NCBI GenBank assembly: GCA_031554215.1 | Contig: JAVBKF010000027.1 | Location: 1-19,594 of the forward strand | DNA: 19,594 nt | Direction: 5' to 3' | Origin: JAVBKE01 sp031554215 | GTDB lineage: Bacteria; Bacillota; Bacilli; JARBTR01 | Part shown: piece by piece, positions 1 through 8,911 of the stretch | Layout: every line of letters starts with the position of its first letter | How positions within the stretch are numbered: position 1 is the stretch's first letter | Program-made: the position numbers and the translations under genes | Notes under the pieces: model-generated | The model's input: the letters and a program-made list of their open reading frames with translations, nothing else | Databases searched by the model: none | Told to the model about the DNA's origin: nothing

Positions 1-229
1 ACATCTCCGCTGCTTCATCTTTCTTTGTCGTTTCCACAATCCGATCAATACGCACTGTAAGCGTACGATTACCACCAAAATGTACCGCGAGCACATCTCC
101 TGCCTTAACATCCGTGCTTGCTTTCGCTGCCTTCTCATTCACATCTATACGGCCCTGATCGGCCACTTCCTTAGCAATTGTTCTTCGTTTAATTAACCGT
201 GATACCTTCAAAAATTTATCTAACCTCAT
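1..229 (-). CDS. rqcP: RqcP (YabO), S4-domain ribosome quality control protein, 3' end cut by window
   Basis: S4 RNA-binding protein of the Hsp15/YabO family. In B. subtilis it works with RqcH on stalled 50S subunits during alanine tailing of aborted nascent chains. My translation begins MRLDKFLKVSRLIKRR, the typical S4 opening, and continues through TIAKEVADQGRIDVN and KAGDVLAVHFGGN, the second half of the S4 fold with a basic RNA-binding face. The visible part is about 76 residues; the family is usually close to 90, so only the last few codons lie outside the window. The ATG at 229 has the Shine-Dalgarno AAAGGAG at 241-247. It starts 33 bp after the yabN stop, so the two are probably cotranscribed, as in Bacillus. 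Identification is firm. Confidence 0.93.
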   Translation of the reverse strand, partial: MRLDKFLKVSRLIKRRTIAKEVADQGRIDVNEKAAKASTDVKAGDVLAVHFGGNRTLTVRIDRIVETTKKDEAAEM

Positions 230-262
230 TATATTCACATCTCCTTTTTCATCTAGCGGTTG

Positions 263-1294
263 TTACCGCTTCTCCTCTGCCTTCGCCGCTAAAAACAGCG
301 CAAGCGCTTCCTCAGCAGTAGCTGCCTCGGCATCACCAAACACATGTGGATGACGTCGAATCATTTTCTCGGCAATCCCTTCAATGACATCATCAATTGT
401 AAAAATCCCTTCATCCTCGCCAACCTGTGCACTCAACATCACATGGAGCAACACATCCCCAAGCTCTTCAATCATATGATCAACATCATTTTCCTGGACA
501 GCTTCTCTGTATTCATTTACTTCCTCAATCATTTTCGGAACCAAAGAGTCATGCGTTTGTTTACGGTCCCAAGGGCAACCCTCAGGACTACGTAGCTGCG
601 CAAATACATTCCGTAAATGCCAAAACTCCCGCATTACTAGGCTAGTTGGCGGGACATACAGGGTTGTTAAATTGTCAACAGTCCAGTTATGATCTAATTC
701 ATATAGTGGACATTTAGTCACTAGCTGATTCGGCATCCCTGCATTGGTAATAATCGCAATCTGATAGTCATCAGGATACTTATCCATAAGCACAAGCTTA
801 ACCGCAGATGCAGAAAACTGATCATACACCTGGGTGATCAGCAGATGCCCAGTCACCTGAATTTGCTCTTTCTTCATTGCCGTTGCATCCAGCAATTGAA
901 ACCCCTCAACAGGATCAAAACCCGCCGCTGTGAATGTAGCATCAAGAAAGCTCTGTCCGCCAACAACCTCAACGATTACGCCACTTTCTCGTAGCAAGCA
1001 AACCGTCCTTTCAGCGACCACCGGATGACCAGGAACAGCATAAACGACTTCTCCATGGCGCTTCTCCTCCGCCAGTAGAAAAGCAACAATTTCATCATAC
1101 ACTGCCTCAAACTGCGCATGTTTCTCATAAATCGTATCAAAACTGGTAAACTGAAGTCCTTCCTCTTGCAATGCCGCCACAACAGGATGCTGATCTGTTC
1201 GTAAATAAATATGCGCCGCCTGCTGCAGTAACCGATAAACCCCCAGTGGTAATTGCGCCAAATCACCAGCACCTAATCCAACAATTTTAATCAT
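263..1294 (-). CDS. yabN: YabN-like tetrapyrrole methylase fold + single MazG domain (C-terminally short)
   Basis: Two-domain protein of the YabN family. Residues 1-215 form a tetrapyrrole (SAM-dependent) methylase fold with IVGLGAGD near the start, VYAVPGHP (84-91) and GGQSFLDATF (112-121). Residues 225-320 form a MazG nucleotide pyrophosphohydrolase domain with GCPWDRKQTH (239-248) and the metal-binding pairs EEVNE (257-261) and EELGD (276-280). Known MazG proteins hydrolyse (d)NTPs; the methylase-like part has no proven substrate. B. subtilis YabN is about 489 residues with two MazG units. This one is 343 and stops soon after the first unit, with rqcP directly downstream, so the second MazG is truly absent. 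I chose the ATG at 1294 because AGGTGG (1303-1308) lies eight bases upstream; a GTG at 1306 would bury that site. The gap to yabM is 57 bp. Confidence 0.92.
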   Translation of the reverse strand: MIKIVGLGAGDLAQLPLGVYRLLQQAAHIYLRTDQHPVVAALQEEGLQFTSFDTIYEKHAQFEAVYDEIVAFLLAEEKRHGEVVYAVPGHPVVAERTVCLLRESGVIVEVVGGQSFLDATFTAAGFDPVEGFQLLDATAMKKEQIQVTGHLLITQVYDQFSASAVKLVLMDKYPDDYQIAIITNAGMPNQLVTKCPLYELDHNWTVDNLTTLYVPPTSLVMREFWHLRNVFAQLRSPEGCPWDRKQTHDSLVPKMIEEVNEYREAVQENDVDHMIEELGDVLLHVMLSAQVGEDEGIFTIDDVIEGIAEKMIRRHPHVFGDAEAATAEEALALFLAAKAEEKR

Positions 1295-1351
1295 GTCTAT
1301 ATCCACCTATCTACAAATTAATCATTTTCTAAAGCAATCTAAAACACATTA

Positions 1352-2926
1352 CTAGTCTTTTTTTAATAAGAATTGCAATCGGCTAGAAAAAGGCAGCAAC
1401 GCTAGCTCCTCCTCTTGAAAAAAACCTAGTTTAAACAAGGCAATTAGGTACACCACCCCGCCCAGTATGGAGGCTGACACCGCATGTACGGCCTCAAGCT
1501 TTCTGTCCGATGAATCCCACGGTAAGATTGCATTATACACCATCAGTATAACACCCATTATAGCAGCGGCAATAATTAGCCTTGATAACTCATGCACTGT
1601 AAACAGACGCGCACCCATTTTTTTACGCAACATGAAGTAGATAGTAACCGCACCAAGTAGCGTTGCAAAACTGCTCGCCATTGCCGCACCTGTTATACCA
1701 AAGCGGGTCACAAGTAGACTATTCCCAATAAACTTCAATAACACAACCCCCAGAACCACTAGCACACCTTTCCAAACTTCCCCAAGTGTTTGTAGAATAC
1801 TAGCACCAATAATCGTTACCGAAGCAAATAAAATGGTTGGCATGAGCCATATTAATACATCAGATCCATTGGCATTTTCAAAAAGCATCGTATTCACGGG
1901 TTCCAGTATCAATATTAATCCTACTGTTGCTCCAACGCCTACGCCAAGGCAGAAGCGCATCGCAAGTCGAATCTTCTGGGGCACCACAGCAAGATTTTGT
2001 TTAATAACAGTGACCAAATAGGGCACCACAGATAGTGCAAGTGAAGTTGCTAGCACCGTTCCTAGCTGTAGTAACGGTTGCCCACGATCATATACCCCTT
2101 TAGTGATCTTTGCCTCTTCACTGCCATAACCATTTTCAAGCAAATGACGAACCAATTGAAATGAATCCATTAACTGTAACAACACTAACAACATACTAAC
2201 CAAACAAAAAGCAAAACCATTCAAAACCAATGAACGACCAACCCCAAGGAGTACCGCACGGGGCGGCAAAGGCAATGCAAGTGATGACTTATGTCTTCGT
2301 AAATAAACCAATAAAAGCACTAGCGAAGCCAGACTCCCAGCCACTGCAGCGACCATTGCACCAGTTCCAACCAAATAATCATCAGCACCAGCATTTACAA
2401 GCCACATCGACAACAATAAAATGATCGAAACGCGCACCAATTGCTCAAGGAGCTGCGAATAAGCCGTTGGAATCATTTGCTGTTTCCCTTGATAATAGCC
2501 ACGGATAACAGCCGGTAGCGGCATCATCAGAAAAGTAAAGGAAACCACGCGAATTAATGGCGCGAGTGCCTGATCACTCATCAAACCGGCAATCGTATCC
2601 GCACCCAAGAAGACAATACCAAAACAGACGGCACTACTACTAGCTACCCAGAAAATCGACGCAGAAATGAGCTCTCGTCTAGATACACCCAACCATTCAG
2701 CATCAACCATTAACTTTGAAACCGCAAGTGGAATCCCATAAAAAGAAATCACCATAATCACGCCATAAATCGGATAAATTTGTTGATAGACATAAAACCC
2801 CGTATCCCCTACAATATTCTGATATGGAATCCGGTAAAATGCACTCAGCACCTTCAAAATAAGTGTTGAGATCGTTAGAATAAGCGTCCCTTTAAATAAC
2901 CTACTAGTATAAATATCACTGCTCAC
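1352..2926 (-). CDS. yabM: YabM, MOP-superfamily polysaccharide/lipid flippase
   Basis: Polytopic membrane protein of the MOP (MATE/Wzx/MurJ-like) superfamily, in the group containing B. subtilis YabM, SpoVB and YtgP. The chain is 524 residues and consists of about fourteen hydrophobic segments with short loops. The N-terminal region carries FYRIPYQNIVGDTGFYVYQQ followed by IYPIYG, a signature of this group, and RGYYQGKQQM lies further in. Family members move lipid-linked saccharides across the membrane. Which substrate YabM carries is not known, and gene order rather than sequence favours YabM over SpoVB. The start is a GTG at 2926 with AGGAG about nine bases upstream; no nearby in-frame ATG has a comparable site. 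It lies 76 bp after the GH25 gene and 57 bp before yabN, so a shared transcript is likely. Confidence 0.9.
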   Translation of the reverse strand: MSSDIYTSRLFKGTLILTISTLILKVLSAFYRIPYQNIVGDTGFYVYQQIYPIYGVIMVISFYGIPLAVSKLMVDAEWLGVSRRELISASIFWVASSSAVCFGIVFLGADTIAGLMSDQALAPLIRVVSFTFLMMPLPAVIRGYYQGKQQMIPTAYSQLLEQLVRVSIILLLSMWLVNAGADDYLVGTGAMVAAVAGSLASLVLLLVYLRRHKSSLALPLPPRAVLLGVGRSLVLNGFAFCLVSMLLVLLQLMDSFQLVRHLLENGYGSEEAKITKGVYDRGQPLLQLGTVLATSLALSVVPYLVTVIKQNLAVVPQKIRLAMRFCLGVGVGATVGLILILEPVNTMLFENANGSDVLIWLMPTILFASVTIIGASILQTLGEVWKGVLVVLGVVLLKFIGNSLLVTRFGITGAAMASSFATLLGAVTIYFMLRKKMGARLFTVHELSRLIIAAAIMGVILMVYNAILPWDSSDRKLEAVHAVSASILGGVVYLIALFKLGFFQEEELALLPFSSRLQFLLKKD

Positions 2927-3002
2927 TGACTATTTCTCCTACATCCCGAATCTTGACCGCTCAGCGCTAGCCTTTTAAAGCGGTGACAACCATGAGAATG
3001 AA

Positions 3003-3812
3003 CTACTTATCGACAGTATCAATTTCAGCAAAATCCTTAGCCGTCCCATTATACACATCAAAATCAATATCAGACTTGCCATCGTTGATACCACTCAAAT
3101 GTCCAGTATGTGAATACTGCCAGAATAGCCACTCACTATCATCAGGCATGTCAACTGGTTTATTAATGTCGACAATCCAAATGGGGTACTCGTCAAAGTT
3201 CCCCTGAATAAAGCGCGTATACGACTCATAAGTCACATATAGGATAGGCTTTACACCGTAGTATTCTTCTAGTTCTTCAATCATGTCACCGATGATTTCA
3301 ATCGTCACTTCATCATCAGGCAAAACAGTGTCGATTTCAAATTCAATGTCAATCATTGGCGGCAGTGAACCATCGACCTTCGGAACCGTATTAATAAAAT
3401 GCTCTGCCTGCTCTTTCCCCGGATTCTCATAGCTAAGGAAATGATAGGCACCAACCGCCATATCTGTCTTATGAGCGTTTTTCCAATTCTCAGCAAACTT
3501 CTTATCAGTAAAATCCTTTCCTTCCGTTGCTTTCATGTAGGCAAATTCAACGCCCTCATCAGCGACGACTGGCCAATCAATATCGCCTTGGTGGGCAGAA
3601 ACATCAATCCCCATCACGCTATAATCAGATGCAGAACGCTCCTTCTCCTCGTCTTCTTCAACAACTATCGGTGGACTCGGTTCTGTTGCCACCTCTTTCG
3701 GAAACCAGAGACTAAAACTAAAAGCCAAGCCAATTGCCACAACGCAAACAGCAGCAATTAAAATACTATTTTCATACCTTTTATTTCTTTTTCGTCTTCT
3801 TCTTAAATTCAC
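3003..3812 (-). CDS. Membrane-anchored GH25 muramidase (lysozyme)
   Basis: Glycoside hydrolase family 25 enzyme, predicted to cut N-acetylmuramic acid-beta-1,4-GlcNAc bonds in peptidoglycan outside the cell. The 269-residue protein opens with a very basic stretch (RRRRKRNKR), then one hydrophobic segment (about 16-37), a Pro/Glu-rich linker (about 38-62), and the catalytic domain from GIDVSAHQGDIDW (68-80). The catalytic DxE is visible as D155-I-E157 in PPMIDIE; AYMKATEG, GAYHF and SDIDFDVYNG are further family motifs. The positive N-terminus suggests a type II membrane anchor rather than a secreted enzyme. I chose the GTG at 3812 because GGGGA sits seven bases before it; a TTG at 3830 has no site. 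This gene is not part of the B. subtilis spoVT-yabM interval and looks like an insertion. Its role, growth or spore related, cannot be read from sequence. Confidence 0.92.
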   Translation of the reverse strand: MNLRRRRKRNKRYENSILIAAVCVVAIGLAFSFSLWFPKEVATEPSPPIVVEEDEEKERSASDYSVMGIDVSAHQGDIDWPVVADEGVEFAYMKATEGKDFTDKKFAENWKNAHKTDMAVGAYHFLSYENPGKEQAEHFINTVPKVDGSLPPMIDIEFEIDTVLPDDEVTIEIIGDMIEELEEYYGVKPILYVTYESYTRFIQGNFDEYPIWIVDINKPVDMPDDSEWLFWQYSHTGHLSGINDGKSDIDFDVYNGTAKDFAEIDTVDK

Positions 3813-4336
3813 TTTCGCTTCCCCAATCAAAACAATATAATTCTATGGTAATCGTTTTATACGTTTTGGGAAAGAGAAATTATCAAAAAAAGTCGAAAAT
3901 CATAAATAAAATGTTCTAATTTTATGTTGGTTTACTTATCTATCCATTTTTTAAAATAATACTGGTCTTTTCTCATGTTGGATAACTGCTTATCACACTG
4001 CACTGATTCATTGCAAATAATAGATGCTTGTTAAGATGCACCCAACGACTCAACTTCTGTTATTGAGTACCACAAGTTCTCCATCAAAAGACCAAACCAC
4101 TTTGAATGAGATAATATGCAGATATGCATTAGCTATATGTGAGACATTGCAAGTTGTAAGATAGCTTTGCCTCAGCTAATTGGAATTCTCGCCTTTCAAA
4201 TTCAATTCTCTAGCTGTACGGTTCATAGATGACAGAACGCACACAAATAGACCAGTAGAGTCCTTGCCGCGAGCATGTTAACTACTCCGAAAAGTCTTCT
4301 CACTGGTCTGCCAAACAAATCCGTTCATACCTACAA
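3813..4336. other. 524-bp gap between spoVT and the GH25 gene; no gene seen
   Basis: No convincing coding region on either strand; the frames are short and lack ribosome sites. The octamer ACTGGTCT occurs at 3961-3968 and 4302-4309, and its complement AGACCAGT at 4249-4256, so 4249-4309 can close a long hairpin with a 45-nt interior. A smaller inverted repeat, ACTCAA/TTGAGT, lies at 4048-4068. Upstream of the GH25 gene on minus there is a loose TTGATA...TATAAA pair with a 19-bp spacer, too weak to call as a promoter. Confidence 0.5.
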
Positions 4337-4873
4337 TTAATCTTCCATCTGTTTTCCTAAGAAGCTAGCCGCTGTTTCAATCGACTTCATCTCGATAGGG
4401 GATAGTGTCTCGCTTTTGGAAAACATCACGACTGCCCCAATTGAATCACCACTTGAAATAATCGGCGCAATAGCATATGACTCAACCTCTTCAAACACAT
4501 CGTCAATTAACGTACAATTGCCCCTAACTGATTGTAAAAACGGCTTACGATTATTAATTGTTTTCTCAACGATTGAACTAATTGGTTTTTCCACAAAATC
4601 CTTCTTGGGCACCCCACCAACTGCAATATACATATCGAGATCGCAGATTAATACAGGCTGGTGAAGCGTATCATATAGCGCATCTGCATACTCACGGGCG
4701 AAATCTCCAAGCTCATTAATCGGTGAGTACTTCTTCAAAATAACTTCACCATCACGATCAACGAAAATCTCCAATGGATCGCCCTCACGGATTCTCAGAG
4801 TGCGGCGAATCTCCTTTGGAATAACGACTCTCCCTAGATCATCAATTCGACGAACAATTCCAGTTGCTTTCAT
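4337..4873 (-). CDS. spoVT: SpoVT, AbrB-type transition/sporulation regulator with GAF domain
   Basis: DNA-binding regulator with an N-terminal SpoVT/AbrB swapped-hairpin domain (about 1-53) and a C-terminal GAF-like domain (about 56-178). The first 53 residues, from MKATGIVRRIDDLGRVVIP to VILKKYSPI, are nearly identical to B. subtilis SpoVT as I recall it, and the total of 178 residues matches. The GAF part is more diverged but keeps ICDLDMYIAVGG, APIISSGD, IGAVVMFSK and TAASFLGKQME. In Bacillus SpoVT tunes sigma-G-dependent forespore genes. The ATG at 4873 is chosen over an upstream in-frame ATG because GGAGG lies eight bases before it and because the family starts at MKATG. Position directly after mfd is the standard one. 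Its presence argues for spore-forming ancestry but does not prove sporulation. Confidence 0.95.
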   Translation of the reverse strand: MKATGIVRRIDDLGRVVIPKEIRRTLRIREGDPLEIFVDRDGEVILKKYSPINELGDFAREYADALYDTLHQPVLICDLDMYIAVGGVPKKDFVEKPISSIVEKTINNRKPFLQSVRGNCTLIDDVFEEVESYAIAPIISSGDSIGAVVMFSKSETLSPIEMKSIETAASFLGKQMED

Positions 4874-4996
4874 CAAAAATTCCTCCATAAGTACCGTGCG
4901 ATTAAAGATCATCAATCCGTGTCTTATCCGGTACTTTTAATATGATTTGACGACTTCTTCGCCATCGGTTCTCTTAGTATTGAGTAAATAGGAAAT

Positions 4997-5005
4997 ATTA
5001 TACCA
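4997..5005 (-). promoter_or_regulatory. Candidate extended -10 promoter for spoVT
   Basis: On the minus strand the sequence reads TGGTATAAT: a perfect -10 hexamer (4997-5002) preceded by the extended -10 TG. No good -35 lies 17 bp upstream. It is about 125 bp before the spoVT ATG. A forespore-type -10 (CATATTA) also lies nearer, around 4940-4946, without a convincing -35, so sporulation control cannot be excluded. Confidence 0.35.
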
Positions 5006-5365
5006 ACACATACAAATCTTTTTTTCATGACTGACTAATTAAAATTATACAGCACATTCCTAATAATTTCCTTAGTGTTTTCATCCTTTTTGCGATGTTT
5101 TCTAAAATATCTAGTACCAACAATATTTTCCTGGTGATTTTACTTTAATTAGATCACTTATTTAATCGACCTACCTTAGATCGTTATCGGAAACAAACGC
5201 AGCCAACAACCAATGCTTCCCTAGTGTGCCGCCGAGCGAGATCTATTACACTGCATCCGCAAGGCAAAGTGCCACATAGCGAAGAAGCCTGCCATCAGTA
5301 CAATGGCAGGTCAACATTTTGTGCTTTACTATGAAAAATCGTACACATACGCTGCACGCATCAAC
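5006..5365. other. Mostly empty gap between mfd and the spoVT promoter region
   Basis: Apart from the hairpin at 5288-5310, which I read as the mfd terminator, I see no gene. The part from 5010 to 5180 is AT-rich and featureless. The part from 5190 to 5290 is more GC-rich and has small GGCA/TGCC complements, but no frame with a start and a ribosome site. Confidence 0.4.
5288..5310 (-). terminator. Probable terminator of mfd
   Basis: Perfect 8-bp stem CCTGCCAT/ATGGCAGG with a 7-nt loop, 55 bp after the mfd stop. The following minus-strand tract is only CTTCTTC, pyrimidine-rich rather than a pure U run, so termination may be partial. Confidence 0.5.
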
Positions 5366-8300
5366 TTACATCTTTAAGCGAGCAGGTTCTTCAGGTTTCT
5401 TGCACAATGGTATTGCTCTGAAAACATTTATCATCATTGTTAACCAATTCTCAGGGATAATTCCCTTTGTATAACACACTATTTTTATTTTCTGCTTCTC
5501 AAGCCCAAGGCCAATTGTCCGGCCGTAGGGTTGAATAATTTCAAATAATTTAGCCCCATCCAATTGACCCGTCATCTCTTCTGATAGAATAATCGTCATT
5601 TCAGTCTTTTTGAGTTCTTTAATGCTTTCAACACCTGCTAAAGCCCCATGGATTTTCAGCTCAGCAATTTTCAGTAAGTAGTCGACCTCATCTGGGTAAT
5701 CGCCAAAGCGATCCATTAACTCATCGCGCAAATCATCCAGCTCTTCTAGTGTAGAGACAGCACGGAAGAGCTTATACATTTCAATCTTATGATTGCTACT
5801 TTGAATATATGTTTCAGGAATATAAGCATCAATCTCCATCTCAATCTCTATCGTCTGCTCCTCTATTTCTGAAGCAACGCCCTTCCGCTCCTCAATTGCA
5901 GTTGACAATAAGTGAGAATACATGTCGAATCCAACTGAGTCAATAAAGCCATGTTGCTCAGCACCCAGTAAATTGCCGGCTCCACGAATAGATAGATCAC
6001 GCATCGCAATTTTAAAGCCAGAGCCAAGTTCAGTAAACTCCTTTATCGCCTGCAGCCGCTTCTCAGCTACCTCAGTTAGCACCTTATCTTTCTTATACGT
6101 AAAGTATGCATAAGCAATTCGATTAGAACGCCCAACACGTCCGCGCAATTGATACAGCTGTGACAAACCCATTTTATCTGCATCATGAACAATCAGTGTA
6201 TTCACATTGGGAATATCAACTCCTGTCTCGATAATTGTCGTACTAACCAACACATCGAACTCACCACCTAGAAAAGCGTAGATAACAGATTCCAACTCGC
6301 TCTCAGCCATCTTTCCGTGTGCATAGGCTACCCGCGCCTCAGGTACGAGCGTTGCAATTTCTGTTGCTTTCTTAGCAATATCCTCCGTCCGGTTATACAA
6401 AAAGAAAACCTGGCCAGATCGTGCTAATTCCCGCTCAATCACTTCGCGTGTAATATTCGGATTATACTCCATCACATACGTTTGAATTGGAAACCGATTT
6501 TCCGGTGGTGTTTCAATCACCGATAAATCACGAACCCCGAGCATTGACATATGTAACGTCCGGGGAATCGGCGTTGCCGTAAGTGTTAGTACATCGACAT
6601 TCGTTTTCAATTGTTTAATGCGCTCTTTATGCTTCACACCAAACCGTTGTTCCTCATCGACCACAAGAAGTCCCAAATCCATAAAGAGTATATCTTTAGA
6701 CAAAACCCGATGCGTTCCAACAACAATATCAACGGTTCCAGCCTTAAGGCCCTTTATCGTTTCTGTCTGTTGCTTTTTCGTCCTAAACCGGCTTAATAAA
6801 CCAATATTAATCGGAAAGTCTTGAAAGCGCTCTCTAAGCGTCTCATAATGTTGCTGTGCAAGAATCGTCGTCGGCACAAGAAAAGCCACCTGTTTTCCAT
6901 CATTAACTGCTTTAAAGGCAGCACGTAAAGCAACCTCAGTTTTCCCATAACCAACATCACCACACAATAGCCGATCCATTGGACGCGTTCGCTCCATATC
7001 CTTCTTAATCTCACGAATCGAACGCAATTGATCTTCTGTTTCCGAATAGGGAAAAGACGTTTCAAACTCGTTTTGCATCTGACTATCCAGAGAAAATGCA
7101 TGACCTTTCGACAGCTCACGCGCTGCATACAGCTTGATTAATTCATCAGCGATATCCTGCACTGATGCTTTAACCTTTGCTTTAACTTTTTTCCAATCAT
7201 TACCGCCTAGTTTATATAGCTTTGGCGCTTTACTCTCTGAACCAACATACTTTTGAACACAATCAATTTGATCAACAGGTACGTAAAGCTTATCATCACC
7301 CGCGTAATGAATGTGAAGAAAATCCTTGTGAATCCCGTCCACCAGAAGCGTTTCAATACCAATATATTTTCCAATTCCATGATTGATGTGAACCACAAAA
7401 TCGCCAATCTTCAGTTCAGAATAACTTTTAATTCTCTCTGCATTCGAGATTTTCTGGCGCGAGAAATTCTTCCTCTTCTTTTGGTTAAATAGTTCCTTCT
7501 CTGTGATCACCACAAGGCGTTGCATCGGTAGTTCAAAACCAGAATTAAGCGAACCTTCTGCAATTTGAAGTTCCCCCTGCTTTAACTGATTAGCTTGCTT
7601 TGTAATCGTATGCGGTAACCTGAAATCATCCAATACACTAGCCAGTTTTTCAATCCGCTCATCATCAACACCTTGCAAAACAACTGTATAACCCGCTTTC
7701 ACCCAACGATCTACTTCTGCTTTGAAAATATTCATTTGTCCATGGAAATTTTGCATCGGTTTACAAGAAAAATTAACAATATTCTGAGGATTTGCATGCG
7801 CAACATGACGTAAAAATAACGAAAAATAAACAAATGGATAGCGAGCCCCCATGAGTAGCGTCGGTAAATGATGCACTAATGAAATATCAGGCAACATTTC
7901 ACCCATCGTCAGCAATGAAAGTGAGAAATCTGAACAGTCCTGATCTAACTGCTCATCAAGCTCATGGATACGGCTAATTTCATCAAAGAAGACAACCGTG
8001 TCCTCTGAAAAATAATTCAATATATGCGCAGGCTGATGATGAAGCAAAGAAAAATAGCGGGCAATATGATCAGGTCGCTGATTGTCTCTCAAAGCGCTAA
8101 TATCCGAACCAATCCACCTTGATAATGCCTCACTCACATCAGAATCACTTAATTTTTCTAATGTTCTCGGCAACCGTTTTTCCAAATGATCAGCCAGTGC
8201 TAACAATTCCGTATCAGTGGCCAGAATTTCAGTTGCCGGGCTAATAACAGCCTTCTGCAACTGTTCTAACGAGCGCTGATTTTCTAAAGAAAACGTCCGA

Positions 8301-8911
8301 ATTGAATCTACCTCAGTATCAAACAATTCGATTCTAAACGGGTTATCCTCCGTCAGTGGATAAATATCAATAATCCCACCACGAACGCTGAACTCCCCAG
8401 GTGCCGAAACCATCTGATTCCTTGAATAGCCATTTGAGACAAGTGTCTTCGTCAAATCAGCCATATTCACTTCGCTACCAATAGAAAGCGTTGTTTGCGC
8501 TGCTAACCACTCCTGCTTAGTGGGCAATAACTTCTTAATACCTGCGAGTGGTACAACAAGAGTTCCCTTACCACCATTCGCAAAATAATTCATCACATTT
8601 AGCCTCTGGGCTCTCAGTTCGGGACTTGCAACACTAAGTTCTGCAGCAATCGTCTCATTTACTGGAAACAGATGCACCTGTTCGCTCGGCAGCAGGGAAC
8701 TTAAATCCTCAAATAGTTTCTGGGCCTGCAACTGATTATGAGTGATCACCACTGTATTACGCCCAGTGTATTCATGTACACCCGCCATAAATAATGAGCG
8801 CGCTGATCCTGACATACCTGTCAATAATTGTTCATGGAGATTAAGATTTATCCCGCTAAGAACTGAGTCTACATCTTTATGATTAATTAACAAACTTGCT
8901 AGTGACTCCAA
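5366..8911 (-). CDS. mfd: Mfd, transcription-repair coupling factor
   Basis: ATP-driven DNA translocase that removes RNA polymerase stalled at lesions and recruits UvrA. At 1181 residues it is full length for the Bacillus family (about 1177). The N-terminal UvrB-like module includes APGEFSVRGGIIDIYP. The RNA polymerase interaction domain (about 495-550) contains GDFVVHINHGIGKYIGI. The RecG-like motor has Walker A GDVGYGKT with the lysine at 657, the DEEQ box from residue 752, TLTATPIPRTL, and QLRGRVGRSNR as motif VI. A typical TRCF C-terminal domain follows. The start is a TTG at 8911: AGGGG is eight bases upstream, and no in-frame ATG fits the conserved N-terminus. In B. subtilis the small gene fin lies between pth and mfd; here that 317-bp gap is empty. 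Confidence 0.98.
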   Translation of the reverse strand: MESLASLLINHKDVDSVLSGINLNLHEQLLTGMSGSARSLFMAGVHEYTGRNTVVITHNQLQAQKLFEDLSSLLPSEQVHLFPVNETIAAELSVASPELRAQRLNVMNYFANGGKGTLVVPLAGIKKLLPTKQEWLAAQTTLSIGSEVNMADLTKTLVSNGYSRNQMVSAPGEFSVRGGIIDIYPLTEDNPFRIELFDTEVDSIRTFSLENQRSLEQLQKAVISPATEILATDTELLALADHLEKRLPRTLEKLSDSDVSEALSRWIGSDISALRDNQRPDHIARYFSLLHHQPAHILNYFSEDTVVFFDEISRIHELDEQLDQDCSDFSLSLLTMGEMLPDISLVHHLPTLLMGARYPFVYFSLFLRHVAHANPQNIVNFSCKPMQNFHGQMNIFKAEVDRWVKAGYTVVLQGVDDERIEKLASVLDDFRLPHTITKQANQLKQGELQIAEGSLNSGFELPMQRLVVITEKELFNQKKRKNFSRQKISNAERIKSYSELKIGDFVVHINHGIGKYIGIETLLVDGIHKDFLHIHYAGDDKLYVPVDQIDCVQKYVGSESKAPKLYKLGGNDWKKVKAKVKASVQDIADELIKLYAARELSKGHAFSLDSQMQNEFETSFPYSETEDQLRSIREIKKDMERTRPMDRLLCGDVGYGKTEVALRAAFKAVNDGKQVAFLVPTTILAQQHYETLRERFQDFPINIGLLSRFRTKKQQTETIKGLKAGTVDIVVGTHRVLSKDILFMDLGLLVVDEEQRFGVKHKERIKQLKTNVDVLTLTATPIPRTLHMSMLGVRDLSVIETPPENRFPIQTYVMEYNPNITREVIERELARSGQVFFLYNRTEDIAKKATEIATLVPEARVAYAHGKMAESELESVIYAFLGGEFDVLVSTTIIETGVDIPNVNTLIVHDADKMGLSQLYQLRGRVGRSNRIAYAYFTYKKDKVLTEVAEKRLQAIKEFTELGSGFKIAMRDLSIRGAGNLLGAEQHGFIDSVGFDMYSHLLSTAIEERKGVASEIEEQTIEIEMEIDAYIPETYIQSSNHKIEMYKLFRAVSTLEELDDLRDELMDRFGDYPDEVDYLLKIAELKIHGALAGVESIKELKKTEMTIILSEEMTGQLDGAKLFEIIQPYGRTIGLGLEKQKIKIVCYTKGIIPENWLTMMINVFRAIPLCKKPEEPARLKM

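Noticed and set aside
4936..4970. Sigma-G promoter for spoVT (CATATTA -10)
   Set aside because: The -10 is plausible, but the -35 at 18 bp (CGATG) fits poorly; kept only as an alternative.
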